Assembly (NCBI GenBank): GCA_015179125.1
Contig: WHVA01000424.1
Location: forward strand, 1 to 64,000
DNA length: 64,000 nucleotides
Direction: 5' to 3'
From: Gautieria morchelliformis
Taxonomy: Eukaryota; Basidiomycota; Agaricomycetes; Gomphales; Gomphaceae
Shown here: piece after piece, positions 9,828 to 20,176 of the stretch
Numbering within the stretch: position 1 is the stretch's first letter
How the letters are laid out: every line of letters starts with the position of its first letter
Notes under the pieces: model-generated
Told to the model about the DNA's origin: nothing
What the model saw: only the letters and a program-made list of their open reading frames with translations
Databases searched by the model: none
Position numbers and translations under genes: made by a program

Positions 9828-10960
9828 TTAAATGGGAGTATGGGCGAGCTGCGGCATTTCTTTTGCCCACGCTATGAGTTCGACGAAGCGTGGGTCGTCA
9901 AGCGGGCAGACGTCGTACCATTGAGTACGATGCTGTTGGGCCTTTCCTACTGGTCGTGGTAGGAGGCCCGTCTTGGAGATCGGTGGATCTCCAAGTGGGA
10001 TGATCAGTTTCTCCCCCAGGTAGGGAGGGTGAACTGTCCCCGCCGGCGGAGGCAGGTCCACGCCAGGCCCGATGTACTGTGCCTCGACCTGTGCTACCCG
10101 CTGCTGAAGGGCGGGGTCGTTCATGGTGTGCGACGATGATGCCGCTAGGTAAGCGCTGATTGCGCTTTCCTTCGCAATGGCTAGCCTATTGACAGTGTGG
10201 GGGGAGCCGCGCAATTTCTTGCGCTTTTTCTTTGGCTGCTCTGCCAGCTGCTGTGCCCGTTCGGGGTCGTACGTCTTCCAGACAGACGAGTCAGACTCCC
10301 ATCCATCTGGGACGCCGTACGCAGAGTCAGAAGGTGCGCTCTGCCCTTCTGTCATCGTCATGGTCGGAGTCGGTGCCGACAATCGGGACGCTAGCCCCGA
10401 TGTTGCGCGCGCCGGCAACGGCACCGTCGCGCGAGGTGAAGATGGCCCGGCCACTGGGTCCATGGCCGGGTCATGTCGTGGCCTTTTTGAGGCAGCGTGG
10501 ACCAGGGTAACCTGGAGCTGGGCTGCACTCAGCTGCTGCTCCAGTTGCTTGATCTTGGCACGCTCGGTTATGAGCGCGTCGTCGCGGTCCTCGACCGGTG
10601 TTCCAGCTCCTTGACCTCTTTTTTAAGGTCGTGGACGTCCCAGAGGGGCTCTTCTCACGTGTCGCACGCGATGCCCCTTGGGAGCCATCCCCAAGCTGCA
10701 TCGATGGTGTCGCCGATGTCTTCATCCCACAATTTGACCTTGCGGGTGCCGGTCACGGCCCTAAGGTGCGCGGCGTAGTCCGCGCATGTTGCGCAGTCGT
10801 CCGGGTGGACGATGGCGAGGGCGTCCTCCCATCCCACGATCATCCAGTGCTCCTGGTCTATCAGAGCATGGAGAATGTCTGCGGCCCCTTGTCTCGGGGC
10901 CGTTGCTCGCGTTGTGGACGTTGACGGGTCAACGTCCATCCCATCTTTGGGGGGCATCAT
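9828..10960 (-). pseudogene. Gypsy-A ORF3, extra ORF downstream of pol (copy 2)
   Basis: This ORF begins MMPPKDGMDVDP about 120 bp after the pol stop and runs for roughly 370 codons. Visible parts: a conserved block with WEDALAIV and DDCATCADYAAHLR (a CxxC pair), an Asp-rich patch, a predicted coiled coil (AKIKQLEQQL), a Ser/Pro/Thr-rich middle, a basic KKKRKK cluster and a C-terminal DDPRFVELIAWAKEMP. A 20-bp insertion around 10593-10612 relative to copy 3 shifts the frame between the first block and the coiled coil. There is no signal peptide or membrane segment, so it is not an envelope protein. The natural C-terminus is lost at 9838. Function unknown. Confidence 0.65.
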
Positions 10961-11083
10961 CTTCGTGGGTAGATGATGGTGGTGGTTGCTTCCAAGAAGC
11001 GATGCGCCCTCGGAAAGATCCGAGGCGAAAATTTAACCGCGCCGTGGCTGGCACGTCACGTGGTCTGCATGTGACAGACACGT

Positions 11084-13471
11084 CTAGTGGCGTCTGGGGA
11101 GGTCGCGTGGCTTGCCCACCCCCTGAAGCTCTAGATAGCTATCTAGGGCTTCAAGGTCCTTGCAGGATGACATGGGTTCCCATGTCACGTCGCCTAGGGT
11201 CCAACGGACCTGGAATTCCAGGTCCGTCGAGTTTATCCATCGATGTGTGATAATCTCATCGACGAGCCACTCCTCCTCGTCATTTGCTCCGAAGTCATAA
11301 AATGACTTGGCCTCACGACGAGGGAACAATTCGTCGTTGTTAGCCTCGTATCGCCGTACAAGGCTGGAATGGAAGACCGGTGAAATGCGACGGCTTTTCA
11401 GTTCGTCGGGAAGATCGAGGGTCACCGTTGAGGCATTGTTGTGAGCCTCGATGACGTGGTACGGTCCGATGTACCGCGGGACTAGTTTTCTGGCTCTTCC
11501 TTTCGGGAGAGTTAGGTTTTGTGTCGAAAGGTAGACGCGGTTGTTGGCCGCGTACCTGTCGCTCGCCATACGTTTCTTATTTGCGTGAAACATTTGCGTC
11601 ACTTGATGCTCTATGATTGCATCGTGTGCCGCCATCAGGTTCCATTTTGCCTGATGTGCGAACCAGGCCACCCCCTTGAACGGGGTGTCTGCGGCTATGG
11701 GGAGGTCTATCCGCGGCATATAGCCGTGGTTCAGCTCGAAAGGTGCGAACCCTGTGGTCGCACTGACGTTGCTGTTGAGGGCGACCTCAACAATTGGGCA
11801 TTTCACTGCCCAATCCTTCTGATCATCTCTGACGACCGCGTGCAATATCTGGCCGATCGAGCGGTTTGCCCGCTCGGTTGCTCCATCCATTTGTGGATGG
11901 AAGGCAGTTGACACGAGGAGCTTAGTCCCCAGGAGTCGCTGGAGTTCACGCCAGAAGATCGACGTGAACTTTGAGTCCCTGTCCGAGACGATGGAGTCGG
12001 GAACTCCGTGTAGTCGGATGATCTCCTTCAGAAACAGCCAGGCTACTCCCTTGGCTGACACACTCGTCGTGGTTGGTATGAGGTGTACGAGCGATGTTAG
12101 TCGGTCGATGACTACCATCAGGTAGTCACAGTCGTTGGATTTGGGCAGGGGCCCCATGAAGTCGATGCCAATCGACTGCCACGGCCTATCTGGAATGGGT
12201 AGGCTGTGTAGTAGGCCTTTGGGCCGTTGTGGCCCAGTTTTCGTCATCTGACACCTTGCGCACGATGTGCAGAATGCTTCTATGTCTGGGTTCATGCCCG
12301 GCCACCAATATGCTCTTCGAATGTAGTTCGAAGTCTTCAGATGGCCGTAGTGGCCGACTATCTGATGTGCCCGATCAATGATAATTTCGATCAGCTTCCT
12401 TCCCCCTTGAAGAACAGAGCGGGGGACGGCAATGACATCTCTCTTGAGCTGATTCTTAGTCCAGATCAGCCCGTCCCGGATCCCGAATCTCGGGTGCACG
12501 TCCGGGTGCGCCATGATCTTTGTGAACATGGTTTCCCTGTGGTATGCGTCTCGTAGGACCTTAGACAGGTCCACGCCTTGCTCGACGATCTGGCGCAGGG
12601 GTGCGCTGTCCTTTCCTGCGGCGATGGCTTTGATGTCATCGTCGTCATCGCGGGATGCGGCGACGTTCGCGGGCTCTGGTGAGCCCCCGTTTAATGTGGC
12701 GGCTTCCGTTACTCTTGCCTCTGTCTTCTCAGTGAGGCGTTTAGAGTGTCTTGTCGCCGCTGTTCGCAACTCGACATACTGGTCGGTGGGCAATAACTCA
12801 CCGTCCGGGTCTAAACGCGCATCCACGTCCACGAAGACGTGGTCCGGGTGATTGTCATCACTCGTGTCACTCTCGTAGTAGCGTGACAGGCAGTCCGCTA
12901 CCTTGTTCTCTACACCGTCTACATGAACGGTGTTGAAATTGAACCGGGATAGAAACTCCCACCATCTGACCTGTCGGTCAGATAGGCTCTTTTGGGTCTC
13001 GAAGTACTCGAGCCCCTTGTGGTCTGTGACGAGGGTGAACCTTCGCCCCAGCAGTTTGTCCTCCCATTTCATGAGAGCCTCGAGCACCGCGATCGTCTCG
13101 TGCTCGTGAGTCCGGTAGTGTTGCTGAGCAATGCTGAATTTCTTTGACAAGAAGCCAGCTGGTCGACATGTTTTCCAGTCAGGACCTTGGCTGTAGACCG
13201 CACCGACGCCGGCTTTCGATCCGTCGGTGATCACCCAGATTGGCTCTGGGCACCTTGCGTCTACTGGACACAGGATCGGGGCCTTACAGGCCATCGCCTT
13301 AATGCTTTGCCAGCATTTGCCAAGCAGTGGTGTCCACTTGAATGGACGGTTATTACACGCACAGCCCGATAGTGCGGTGGTATATGCGCTAACATCTGGC
13401 ATGTAGTGTGCCAGATACTGTACCAGCCTGAGGAAACGCTGGACGTCGTTGAACGTCCTGGCCTGCGCCAC
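11084..13471 (-). CDS. Gypsy-A RNase H - integrase - chromodomain (copy 2)
   Basis: This is an open frame of 795 codons. Domains in order: end of RT (FLRLVQYLAHYMP), RNase H with WVITDGSKAG and a TDHKGLEYF block, an HHCC zinc-binding segment (CTSCARCQMTK), integrase core with IDFMGPLP, SDRDSKF and the AFHPQMDGATERANR block holding the catalytic glutamate, and a C-terminal chromodomain-like segment (EFQVRWTLGDVTWEP). The chromodomain places the element among the chromoviruses, which integrate near modified histones. It is out of frame with the RT ORF upstream by a small indel near 13450, so RT and integrase are not joined here. Confidence 0.85.
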   Translation of the reverse strand: MAQARTFNDVQRFLRLVQYLAHYMPDVSAYTTALSGCACNNRPFKWTPLLGKCWQSIKAMACKAPILCPVDARCPEPIWVITDGSKAGVGAVYSQGPDWKTCRPAGFLSKKFSIAQQHYRTHEHETIAVLEALMKWEDKLLGRRFTLVTDHKGLEYFETQKSLSDRQVRWWEFLSRFNFNTVHVDGVENKVADCLSRYYESDTSDDNHPDHVFVDVDARLDPDGELLPTDQYVELRTAATRHSKRLTEKTEARVTEAATLNGGSPEPANVAASRDDDDDIKAIAAGKDSAPLRQIVEQGVDLSKVLRDAYHRETMFTKIMAHPDVHPRFGIRDGLIWTKNQLKRDVIAVPRSVLQGGRKLIEIIIDRAHQIVGHYGHLKTSNYIRRAYWWPGMNPDIEAFCTSCARCQMTKTGPQRPKGLLHSLPIPDRPWQSIGIDFMGPLPKSNDCDYLMVVIDRLTSLVHLIPTTTSVSAKGVAWLFLKEIIRLHGVPDSIVSDRDSKFTSIFWRELQRLLGTKLLVSTAFHPQMDGATERANRSIGQILHAVVRDDQKDWAVKCPIVEVALNSNVSATTGFAPFELNHGYMPRIDLPIAADTPFKGVAWFAHQAKWNLMAAHDAIIEHQVTQMFHANKKRMASDRYAANNRVYLSTQNLTLPKGRARKLVPRYIGPYHVIEAHNNASTVTLDLPDELKSRRISPVFHSSLVRRYEANNDELFPRREAKSFYDFGANDEEEWLVDEIITHRWINSTDLEFQVRWTLGDVTWEPMSSCKDLEALDSYLELQGVGKPRDLPRRH

Positions 13472-14367
13472 TCGCGGATGCGTTGCATATTATCCTTGTC
13501 GGCATGTACCCCTCGGCCATCGATCATATGGCCGAGGCACTCCATTTGGATGGAGTAGAGGTCCACCTTTTTCTTGCTCAGAAAGAGGTGGTTCTTCCTC
13601 AGTCTGTCAAAGACGATGTAGAGGTGCTCTTCATGCTCTTGTATTGAGAGCGAGAATATGAAGATGTCGTCCATGTATACATGGACGAAGCGACCTATGC
13701 AGTCGCGGAAAATGGCTGTCATCAGCCGTTGGAATGTTGATGGGGTGTTACAGTCCCCCATCTGTATCACCTGGCTCCTGAAGGTGCCGAGGATCATGGC
13801 AAAGGCTGTCTTTGCTACGTGATCCGGATGAATCTGGATCTGCTCGTATGCTTCTGACATATCGAGTTTTGTTCGATATTGGCAGCGAGCCATGTCACTG
13901 CGGATGATATCTTGATCCGGGAAGGGCGTGACGTCCTTCACCGTGTTCTCGTTCTGCTGGCGCAGATCGAAGACGGTTCTCAACGTACCGTTCTTTTTCG
14001 GCACACACAGCATGGGCACTGCCTGCTGCGCTACTGCCGGAATCCACCACTTTGCAGTGGTGTATTGTTCTATCTTAGCCGACAGTTCCTCTCGGAAGTG
14101 TTCGGGGAATTTCGGTAGTCGATACCGCATGTGCTTGTTGGGATCGATGAGGTTGATCTCATGGTTGATCTCCCGCAGTGGTGGGAGTTCTAATGGAATC
14201 CCACTGACTAGGTCAGTGATTCTTTCCATCCATTCATCGCGGAGGCGAGGAAGGTCATCATCTGTGAGGATGATGGTAGTGGTTGGCTTAGATGCCATTA
14301 GGCGCTGTTGGCGTCTATTAGGTCCCACGGCGCGCAGGCCCGCTTTCCTCTTTCCCATCGCTTTCAC
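13261..14367 (-). CDS. Gypsy-A reverse transcriptase (copy 2)
   Basis: An open frame carries the complete RT fold: AKWWIPAVAQQAVPMLCVPKK, LRTVFDLRQQNENTV, KLDMSEAYEQI, GDCNTPSTFQRLM, the catalytic YMDD in HVYMDDIFIFSL, then the thumb/connection region with LGHMIDGRGVHADKD. About 13450 a frameshift occurs; in copy 1 the same region continues in frame as FNDVQRFLGLVQ. RT copies element RNA into DNA in the virus-like particle. The start is arbitrary because RT is normally made as part of a polyprotein. Confidence 0.85.
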   Translation of the reverse strand: MKAMGKRKAGLRAVGPNRRQQRLMASKPTTTIILTDDDLPRLRDEWMERITDLVSGIPLELPPLREINHEINLIDPNKHMRYRLPKFPEHFREELSAKIEQYTTAKWWIPAVAQQAVPMLCVPKKNGTLRTVFDLRQQNENTVKDVTPFPDQDIIRSDMARCQYRTKLDMSEAYEQIQIHPDHVAKTAFAMILGTFRSQVIQMGDCNTPSTFQRLMTAIFRDCIGRFVHVYMDDIFIFSLSIQEHEEHLYIVFDRLRKNHLFLSKKKVDLYSIQMECLGHMIDGRGVHADKDNMQRIREWRRPGRSTTSSVSSGWYSIWHTTCQMLAHIPPHYRAVRVITVHSSGHHCLANAGKALRRWPVRPRSCVQ

Positions 14368-14445
14368 CGTTAGGTGAGAGCGTCTCTCCCTACGGCTGTA
14401 GGGTGAGTTTGAGGATGAGTCGTCTCGCGACTCGTCCTCCTGGCT

Positions 14446-14890
14446 TCAATGAGCCAGGTTCAGCTTTGGTGCCTGGGTGATCATGCTCACCCGTGGCCCT
14501 TTGTCCTCGTTCTTCGATTCATCGTCATCAAATGAGACCTTGCCTGTGGTGATCACCTCGTTTCCCTTGCGAATCGTCCCTGGGCTCGAGAAGTCCAGGG
14601 TTATGCCGAATCTCCTTAGGAACGGTGTCCCTAAGATAGCGTCGTAATATTCGTCGTATGTCCCACGACCAAACTTGATGGTCGTGTTCGTTCCATAGTT
14701 GATCGTGGAACGGCTGCCTATGCAGGCTAGCTGCAGCGCGATTGGTTGCTCCAGGGAGAACATCTTCATCCCTGTAGCTCGCGTGAACTCGGGGGACAGC
14801 AGTACCCCTTCGCTGCCGCTATCTAGCAGCAGTGGGCTTTTACGCCGTTTATTTCCCAGTACCCCGATAGGGTACGGTTCTCACTAGCGG
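14446..14890 (-). pseudogene. Gypsy-A aspartic protease region (copy 2)
   Basis: The segment reads KMFSLEQPIALQLACIG, then YYDAILGTPFLRRFG, and ends in a TGA at 14446-14448. The catalytic LLDSGSE triplet lies just upstream (about 14812-14832) in a shifted frame. Compared with copy 1, about eight residues before YYDAILG are deleted in frame. The role is the same as in copy 1, cleavage of Gag-Pol. Confidence 0.65.
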
Positions 14891-16735
14891 ACACGTTGGC
14901 CGCGTCCTGTGTTTGCTTCGGTGGTGATACACCGGCTCGGCTGCCTTGTCTGGCGTGATCGATGTGCGTGCCGCCATAATCTTCGTGGTGGTCCCGTCTT
15001 CCAGCGCGAATCTGATCGTGCTGGATCTGTAGGTGGTATTTTCCACCTCCTCGTCCCATTCATAGTATTGGGATGGCTCCGGGTCCCATTCTTCAGTGGG
15101 GCCTCTCTGTTGTTAGTGTCATTGGGTTGGGGATCACCCTCCCCCTCTTCGTCAATTTGTTGAAGAGAGTTTTGACCGAGATCCGTTTCCGGATCCTCGG
15201 CTTCATTGTCGTGCCTCACGGCCGCTGTCCTCATACCGGACCTAAGCCGGGGGCACTCTGCCTTCTTGTGGCCAGGTTGGCCACATTCAAAGCATGTGGT
15301 GTTGCTTTGGCTGCCGCTGGCCTGTCGTTGGGCCGGCCGACATTTTCGTCGGTGGGGCAGGTCGTGGGGACGACCCTGACGCTTGAGGCTGTTTAGCTTC
15401 AGGCGGGCGTCCAGCTTGTGCTGGGCGTGAGGGCGGTAGCCGTAGCCCTGTTCCGCTTCTCACGAACAGGCTGGGCCTGGTCAGGCCCGTTTGTGTCAAC
15501 GGCTTGCTCCCTGTGAGCCGGGCAGCACTTGCCGTTGCTGCTGCGCTTTCTGCGTGGCGCATCCCCATGTTGTATCGGGATGCCTCCTCGATCATTCGGG
15601 CCGTCTCGAAGAGTTGCTCTATTGAGCTGCTCGGCATTATAGCCCTTTTTGAGGACCTCATTGCGCAGCGCCGATACGAACCGTCTCCGGAACGTGTACT
15701 CGTCTGGCGGCTGTATCATACATACCGCGTATTTCGTGAGCTCGTTCAGCATCTCCTGAACGGTTTTCATGCCTTGCATGACCGCGTTGAATTTATTCGA
15801 TACGTGATGGTATGTCAGTGTGTGCAGGAACCTCTTTTGAAGGCCTTGCATCACTGATTCCAGCGTCCAGCCGTGGACCTGGCGATCGAAGCGTTCCACG
15901 TTTCGAAGGAACCACTCCTGGGCTTCACCGGTGAGGCGAGTGCCCACATAGCCGACCTGCGTGTCAATGCTGGTTGGCCCTAGGAGGCAATTCATTTTTA
16001 GCCATCGTAGGATGGCTGCCACGAAGATTTCAAACTCTTCGAGGTCCGATCCCCCTGCATATGGCTCGGGTGGGCCAATTTTACGCCGGCCTTCGCTAGC
16101 ACAGACTTCTCTGGGTCTGTGTCCTCGGCGTCTGCTAACGCCACGTGGATCATCCGTGTGATCCCGTCGTACGGCTCCATTGGTATGACGTCGGCCTGGT
16201 CAGGGATTCCCTGGCCTTCCGTTGGGGCCATGGATTGCCCCGCGGTTGTGACACCACGCGGGCAGGCTGTTATATTCCCTAACGGCCCCGGGCCTGGATC
16301 GGGCTCGGGATCGGGAGCGTTTTGTGCTCTCGGTTCCGGGGCGTTTTGTGCCTGGTGTCCCCGGTCAGTCCCGCGTTGCAGATCCGTAGCCTGCTGTTGT
16401 AGGCTGCGCGCGCTTGCCGTGCGTCTTGTACGGCTTGCGTGAGCTGCTCGTCGGGCAGCTGAGCGGTGTGGCTGTGGGCCACTGTCTCTTCAGCGTTCTT
16501 CGCTAATAGCTCGAGTGCCCGTGTGTGGCGGCGCGGGCTGCGGCTTCCTTACGCTGCCAGTGTGGACTTTGAGCTCTAAGCTCTCGGTCGTCATTTCAGA
16601 GTCAGGCTCTGAGGCGACCTGATCCCTAACGATCTGTTGGATCGTTTTATGGCTGTCCGTTGGGGCAGCCGGTTGTTCCTGAGGTTCGTTCCCGAACCTT
16701 ACGTCCTGTTTGACCGGGATGGCTGGCGGCGGCAT
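14884..16735 (-). pseudogene. Gypsy-A gag (copy 2), capsid to acidic tail
   Basis: Pieces in order on the minus strand: a Gln/His-rich stretch (16735-16279), MAPTEGQGIPDQAD (16231), the capsid-like domain (16022-15399: WFLRNVERFDRQV, TLTYHHVSNKF, ELTKYAV), a C-terminal segment (15661-15287), and the zinc knuckle with acidic tail (to 14884). Each piece is open but neighbours are in different frames, so several indels have accumulated. Copy 1 has the same order, with different breaks. Confidence 0.7.
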
Positions 16736-18210
16736 TCGCTGCTTGTCTCACTCCTTTCAGCGTGGGTTTTCCACGTCGCGATTGCGTTCGTTGGCTGCGG
16801 ACTGTCGCGAGCTCGGACGAGTTGCGTCGCGTTCCCCACGTGGGTGGAGTGCTTTCTGGACGTCCTCCAGTGTGGCTGCGTCTTGCAGCCTGACCTCCTC
16901 CGCCTGGTGGAGTTCCTTGCCGATTGCCATTAGGGCGGCGGGGCGTTGTCAAGTTGCGATGCCAGCTGATCGGGCTTGTGGCGCGTCAGCGTACTTCGGT
17001 GCAGCGCAGCCTGCACCTGTTTGTTCAGGGCCTCTGCCGTCTCGTGGTCGATGGCATGAGCCCTCGAGCTCTTGTGACTAGAGCTCGAGTATTCCGAGTC
17101 CTGTCTGTCACAATTCCAAACCAAAAACACTCTCACATCATTTTACTTTACCCTCACTTCATTTTACTCCATCCAACCCCTTCTACCCACAACCGCCCGT
17201 GCCACTACCCCCTAGCTTCCCCCTCGATTGCACACACACCCACACAACACACCACAACATCCCATCAACCCGCTGACACGCAGCTGATCCAGCAACCCAC
17301 AGATCCGCCCCTGAACCGAGACAGTGCCCGAACCCAAGAGCATCTGATCCGTGGAGTGGCACGCCGGCTAGCTCGCCGGCCACTCGTATTCCCTTTTCTC
17401 CTCTTCCTTCTTTCTTCTATTTCATTCCTTTCTGGTAAACGTACCATACTCCACTCCTCTCATTCAATAGATACGATATACATATGCGCTGCAGCTACCG
17501 GCACATCAAACCCCGTTATCTAGTCCTAGCACCCGCACCCTCTCATGCCGGTCGTTCTTATCCGTTCTAATCCACTCCCTTCACCAGTTAAAAGGGCTGT
17601 CATGTACATAGTACAACCCTAGTTAATCCAACTCACCTGCTTCACACACAAGCTTTCGTTTTGAGATATATTTGCCTGTGTTACACTTGTCTCACTGCGT
17701 ACAAGTCCTGCGCAATCTATTCTCACCAACATAAGCCTTACACTCGATTCGACTTCACTTCGAAGTCCAAATCATACTTCTATTCAATATCATTCTTAGA
17801 CACTCCTATTCTTCACACTGTCCATCATCCGGGGCTCGCCTCTTTTGCCATCGTCCTCCTTCAGGGACAATCGTCGTCGCTCTACTTCGTGAGCGTCGGT
17901 TTGAGTCGTGGCTTTGTGCCCGCCTCGACGTTGTTGCTCTACCGTCTGATGACGGCGAGACTTCTCTGCCCTTTCCTTTGTCTTTGGGCAGAGAGAGATG
18001 GGGGGGCGGCGCTGGTTCATTGCCCAGCGTTGTCTCTTCTTCGGCCACGCTTGACAAGACGTGGTCGGGATTTTCCTCGTCCTCTACTGAGGGGATGAGG
18101 GCGGTGAGATCTACGATCTCTCCGTCTTCTATCGTCCTGGTCTCGTGGTCCAGGATAGTGTCAGCCGTCGTGTCGCTGGGCTGCGCCTGGGGCGTGGACC
18201 TCGAGCTCAT
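16736..18210 (-). pseudogene. Gypsy-A gag N-terminal region (copy 2), interrupted
   Basis: The acidic N-terminal segment is at 17818-18210 (ETRTIEDGEIVDLTALIPS) and the coiled-coil-like segment at 16930-17105 (LNKQVQAALHRSTL, DQLASQLDN). They are separated by the solo LTR at 17106-17817. Remaining frames are broken by further indels around 16750-16930. Homology with copy 1 (2620-3485) is clear in order and wording. Confidence 0.6.
17106..17817. repeat. Solo LTR, 712 bp, in Gypsy-A gag
   Basis: The sequence starts TGTCACAATTCC and ends TTCTTCACA with perfect CTGTC repeats at 17101-17105 and 17818-17822. Copy 1 has the empty site (gatggtcaggactcgg). The content is C/T-rich on the plus strand with no ORF. 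TG...CA ends and a 5-bp duplication identify a solo LTR; its parent family is not otherwise seen in the window. Confidence 0.85.
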
Positions 18211-18259
18211 CGCTCGTGTCCGTCTTCAACTGCGTGGAATCATCATGCTCGCAGCCGAC

Positions 18260-18599
18260 AGTAGAAGGTCTACTGGAGGGTCTCAACGATTGTTAGTCGT
18301 CGACGCAGCGATCTTTTTCAAGATTGCTTCGAATCCACTATCAGTTGGTCACGTGGCGATCAACCGCAGGATAGTTCAAAAAGGTGTAAAGACGTCTATC
18401 TTAAGCCTTAGGTCACAAGAGCACGACAGAACTTGACCAATGTGTGGTATTCTGATGCTACGTAGTGACAGTGTAAGGGTAAGATGCGATGTGGACCGCT
18501 AGCCGGTTCCCACGCATAAACTATACAGTGGGTCCCTAAGGGGCCCACTGGGATTACGTAATAACTAATGTACATGTAGATACATCAGTTATTTACACA
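18260..18599 (-). repeat. Gypsy-A 5' LTR/leader region, copy 2
   Basis: This is the complement of the block at 2264-2600 in copy 1. Shared landmarks are the GTGGGTCCCTAAGGGGCCCAC palindromic region around 18530-18550, the GTGGGAACCG motif (here degenerate) and the terminal TGTAAATAAC. Sequence beyond 18599 is unrelated to the flank of copy 1, so this is the element end. Confidence 0.55.
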
Positions 18600-19667
18600 G
18601 GCACACGCTACACCCATACCCTGCATGGTACCACTGTTAGAAACACTGAGGAAACATCATATCAGACCATTATCCTCACCAGTATACTTGTCGATATCAA
18701 ACTGAACCCGGGCCAACTACCCACACCCGCACATGCATACACTCACTCCAACCCATCACCGAGATCGCCGAACTCCAACACACTCGTTCGAACCTATCCA
18801 ATCCACACACCCGATTACTCTGATGTTGCAGAAATTCATACCATGTGCTTTCACAGTCCAGAACACCTCTATACGCCCTGCACAAGCACGCCGAGCCCGG
18901 TCCCAAGACCTACACGTCGTATGATCACATGATCTGATCAAGGGAGGCGACTCGATGGGTCGGCCCTGTACAAATATCGAACCTCTTCCCCTATTCCTGC
19001 CCATATGCCATATGCTCCTTTTATCAACATAATTCAACCCTACTATGGTGCCGCATTCCCCTTTTATCGATACAATTCAACCCCTAACCGAAATGTACAC
19101 GTCGACTTTAACCTTGATGTTTCCCTTTTCATCCATCCTTTGTTCCAGTCACATCACATCCAAGAACACCAAGAGCTCTCTTCAGTAGTTAAATACTACG
19201 ACTTGTACGCTACATTTCAGCAGAGAAATCTGATCTTATTTGCTCTATATTGCATTAGTTAAATCTTGATAGCATTTATCATAAGACACATATACATGGT
19301 TATATGTGCAGATATTCTTACTATCTCTGATTCCACTCGATTTGTCTCACATTCAGAGATTGAATCATATCACTCTCGATATTATTTTCAAATACTAACA
19401 AGAACCACCACTATATGCCTGGCCTGAAACCACACGCACACTAAACATACATACTCAAAGCCCGCCTGCCCCACCTGGTGGATGCCTACGCATTCCAACA
19501 CCCTGTTACACCACTACACCTACGACTCTAGATACATACTCCTACTCATTTTTTTCTCATCTCATGTTTTCTGTTTCCTATTTCCTGTTTCCCGAGGGCC
19601 CAGCTGAGTTTCCAAAGCTTTGGCTTCAGGAATGATCCTGGAATGGTGCCAAGGTCATGGGTTGTTA
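18600..19667. other. Unassigned sequence between Gypsy-A and a 0.5-kb element
   Basis: No gene or complete element is recognised. Around 19010-19095 a roughly 45-bp unit containing CCTTTTATC and AATTCAACCC is repeated twice in tandem. The C/A-rich part near 18720-18800 resembles LTR sequence in composition only. Confidence 0.4.
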
Positions 19668-20171
19668 TGTAGAGGACAGGAATTATAGGCAGTAGGACTG
19701 GATTTGGTGCTCAAAAGAAGACTAGAAATCAATTCACTCTCTCAGTGAATTTAGTTGTCACTGTGATTATATTATACACTACCTAGAAATCAATTCACTA
19801 CAGGATTTCTGGGTCAACAAATCGAAGAGAAATAAGACTAATTTACTTGCCTCTCTCAGTGAATTTACTTGTCACTGAGAGAGGGGGGAAATATGTCTCA
19901 TGCGCATGTACTACCAGCAAGCCCTTTAGCGCCCATGGAACGGAGCGCGTCAATGAACCGCTGCAGCTCAAAAAGGAAACCTGTCCACAACCACCCACAA
20001 AGGGTCGGTTGGACAGAACATGAAAAGAAGTGATAATACAGCTTTGAAAAATCAAGAATGACAAATCATAGAATGAATGTCAGCATGGTTTCAGGTCAAA
20101 AACCAAAAGAAATACAAATCGTGGAATCTATTTGGCTTGATTTTGGTGCAGGAGCATAAATGCACCCAACA
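19668..20171 (-). mobile_element. 0.5-kb LTR-like element, 504 bp
   Basis: The minus strand starts TGTTGGGTGCATTTATGC; the other end is TGTAGAGGACAGG on the plus strand. Perfect TGTTA repeats flank it (19663-19667 and 20172-20176). The 12-bp hairpin stem CTCTCTCAGTGA/TCACTGAGAGAG is at about 19852-19884 and a half copy lies near 19738-19765. A direct repeat CTAGAAATCAATTCACT occurs twice (about 19722 and 19783). No ORF. Confidence 0.87.
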
Positions 20172-20176
20172 TGTTA

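Larger units (their letters stand above)
2264..9838 (+). mobile_element. Gypsy-A copy 1 (Ty3/Gypsy chromovirus), 3'-truncated
   Basis: This element reads 5' LTR/leader, gag, zinc knuckle, aspartic protease, reverse transcriptase and the start of RNase H. It matches copy 2 (9839-18599, opposite strand) closely throughout. It stops abruptly in RNase H after the codons for IKWE, where the sequence switches to the inverted 3' end of copy 2, so integrase, chromodomain, ORF3 and 3' LTR are missing. Four younger insertions interrupt it: a SINE-like element (3486-4210), a long solo LTR (4516-5790), a 0.5-kb LTR-like element (8000-8487) and a 201-bp LTR-like element (8732-8932). It cannot be autonomous. 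Confidence 0.9.
7840..9838 (+). pseudogene. Gypsy-A reverse transcriptase and RNase H start, copy 1
   Basis: Reverse transcriptase is encoded in three pieces: 7840-7999, 8488-8731 and 8933-9838, separated by two LTR-like insertions. Recognisable blocks are the N-terminal AKWWIPAVAQQAVPMLCVPKK, KLDMSEAYKQI, the catalytic YMDD (about 9220-9232), FLGLVQYLAHYMP and the RNase H start with VITDGSKAGVG. The last stretch, 8921-9838, is open for over 300 codons. The frame ends at 9838, where the inverted tail of copy 2 begins. Confidence 0.85.
9839..18599 (-). mobile_element. Gypsy-A copy 2 (Ty3/Gypsy chromovirus), lacks 3' LTR
   Basis: Reading on the minus strand from 18599: LTR/leader, gag, zinc knuckle, protease, RT, RNase H, integrase, chromodomain and an additional ORF3. 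It is the most complete Gypsy-A copy. ORF3 runs directly into the inverted end of copy 1 at 9838/9839, so the 3' LTR is missing. A 712-bp solo LTR (17106-17817) interrupts the gag N-terminal region. Frameshifts separate gag pieces and break pol near 13450, so it is inactive. Confidence 0.9.

Noticed and set aside
10177..10924. Plus-strand frames opposite Gypsy-A ORF3
   Set aside because: They are shadows of the GC-rich minus-strand ORF3, which has conserved blocks in two copies.
9828..10960. Gypsy-A ORF3 as an envelope protein
   Set aside because: No signal peptide, membrane segment or fusion-peptide-like stretch is visible; a basic KKKRKK cluster and coiled coil suggest an intracellular protein.
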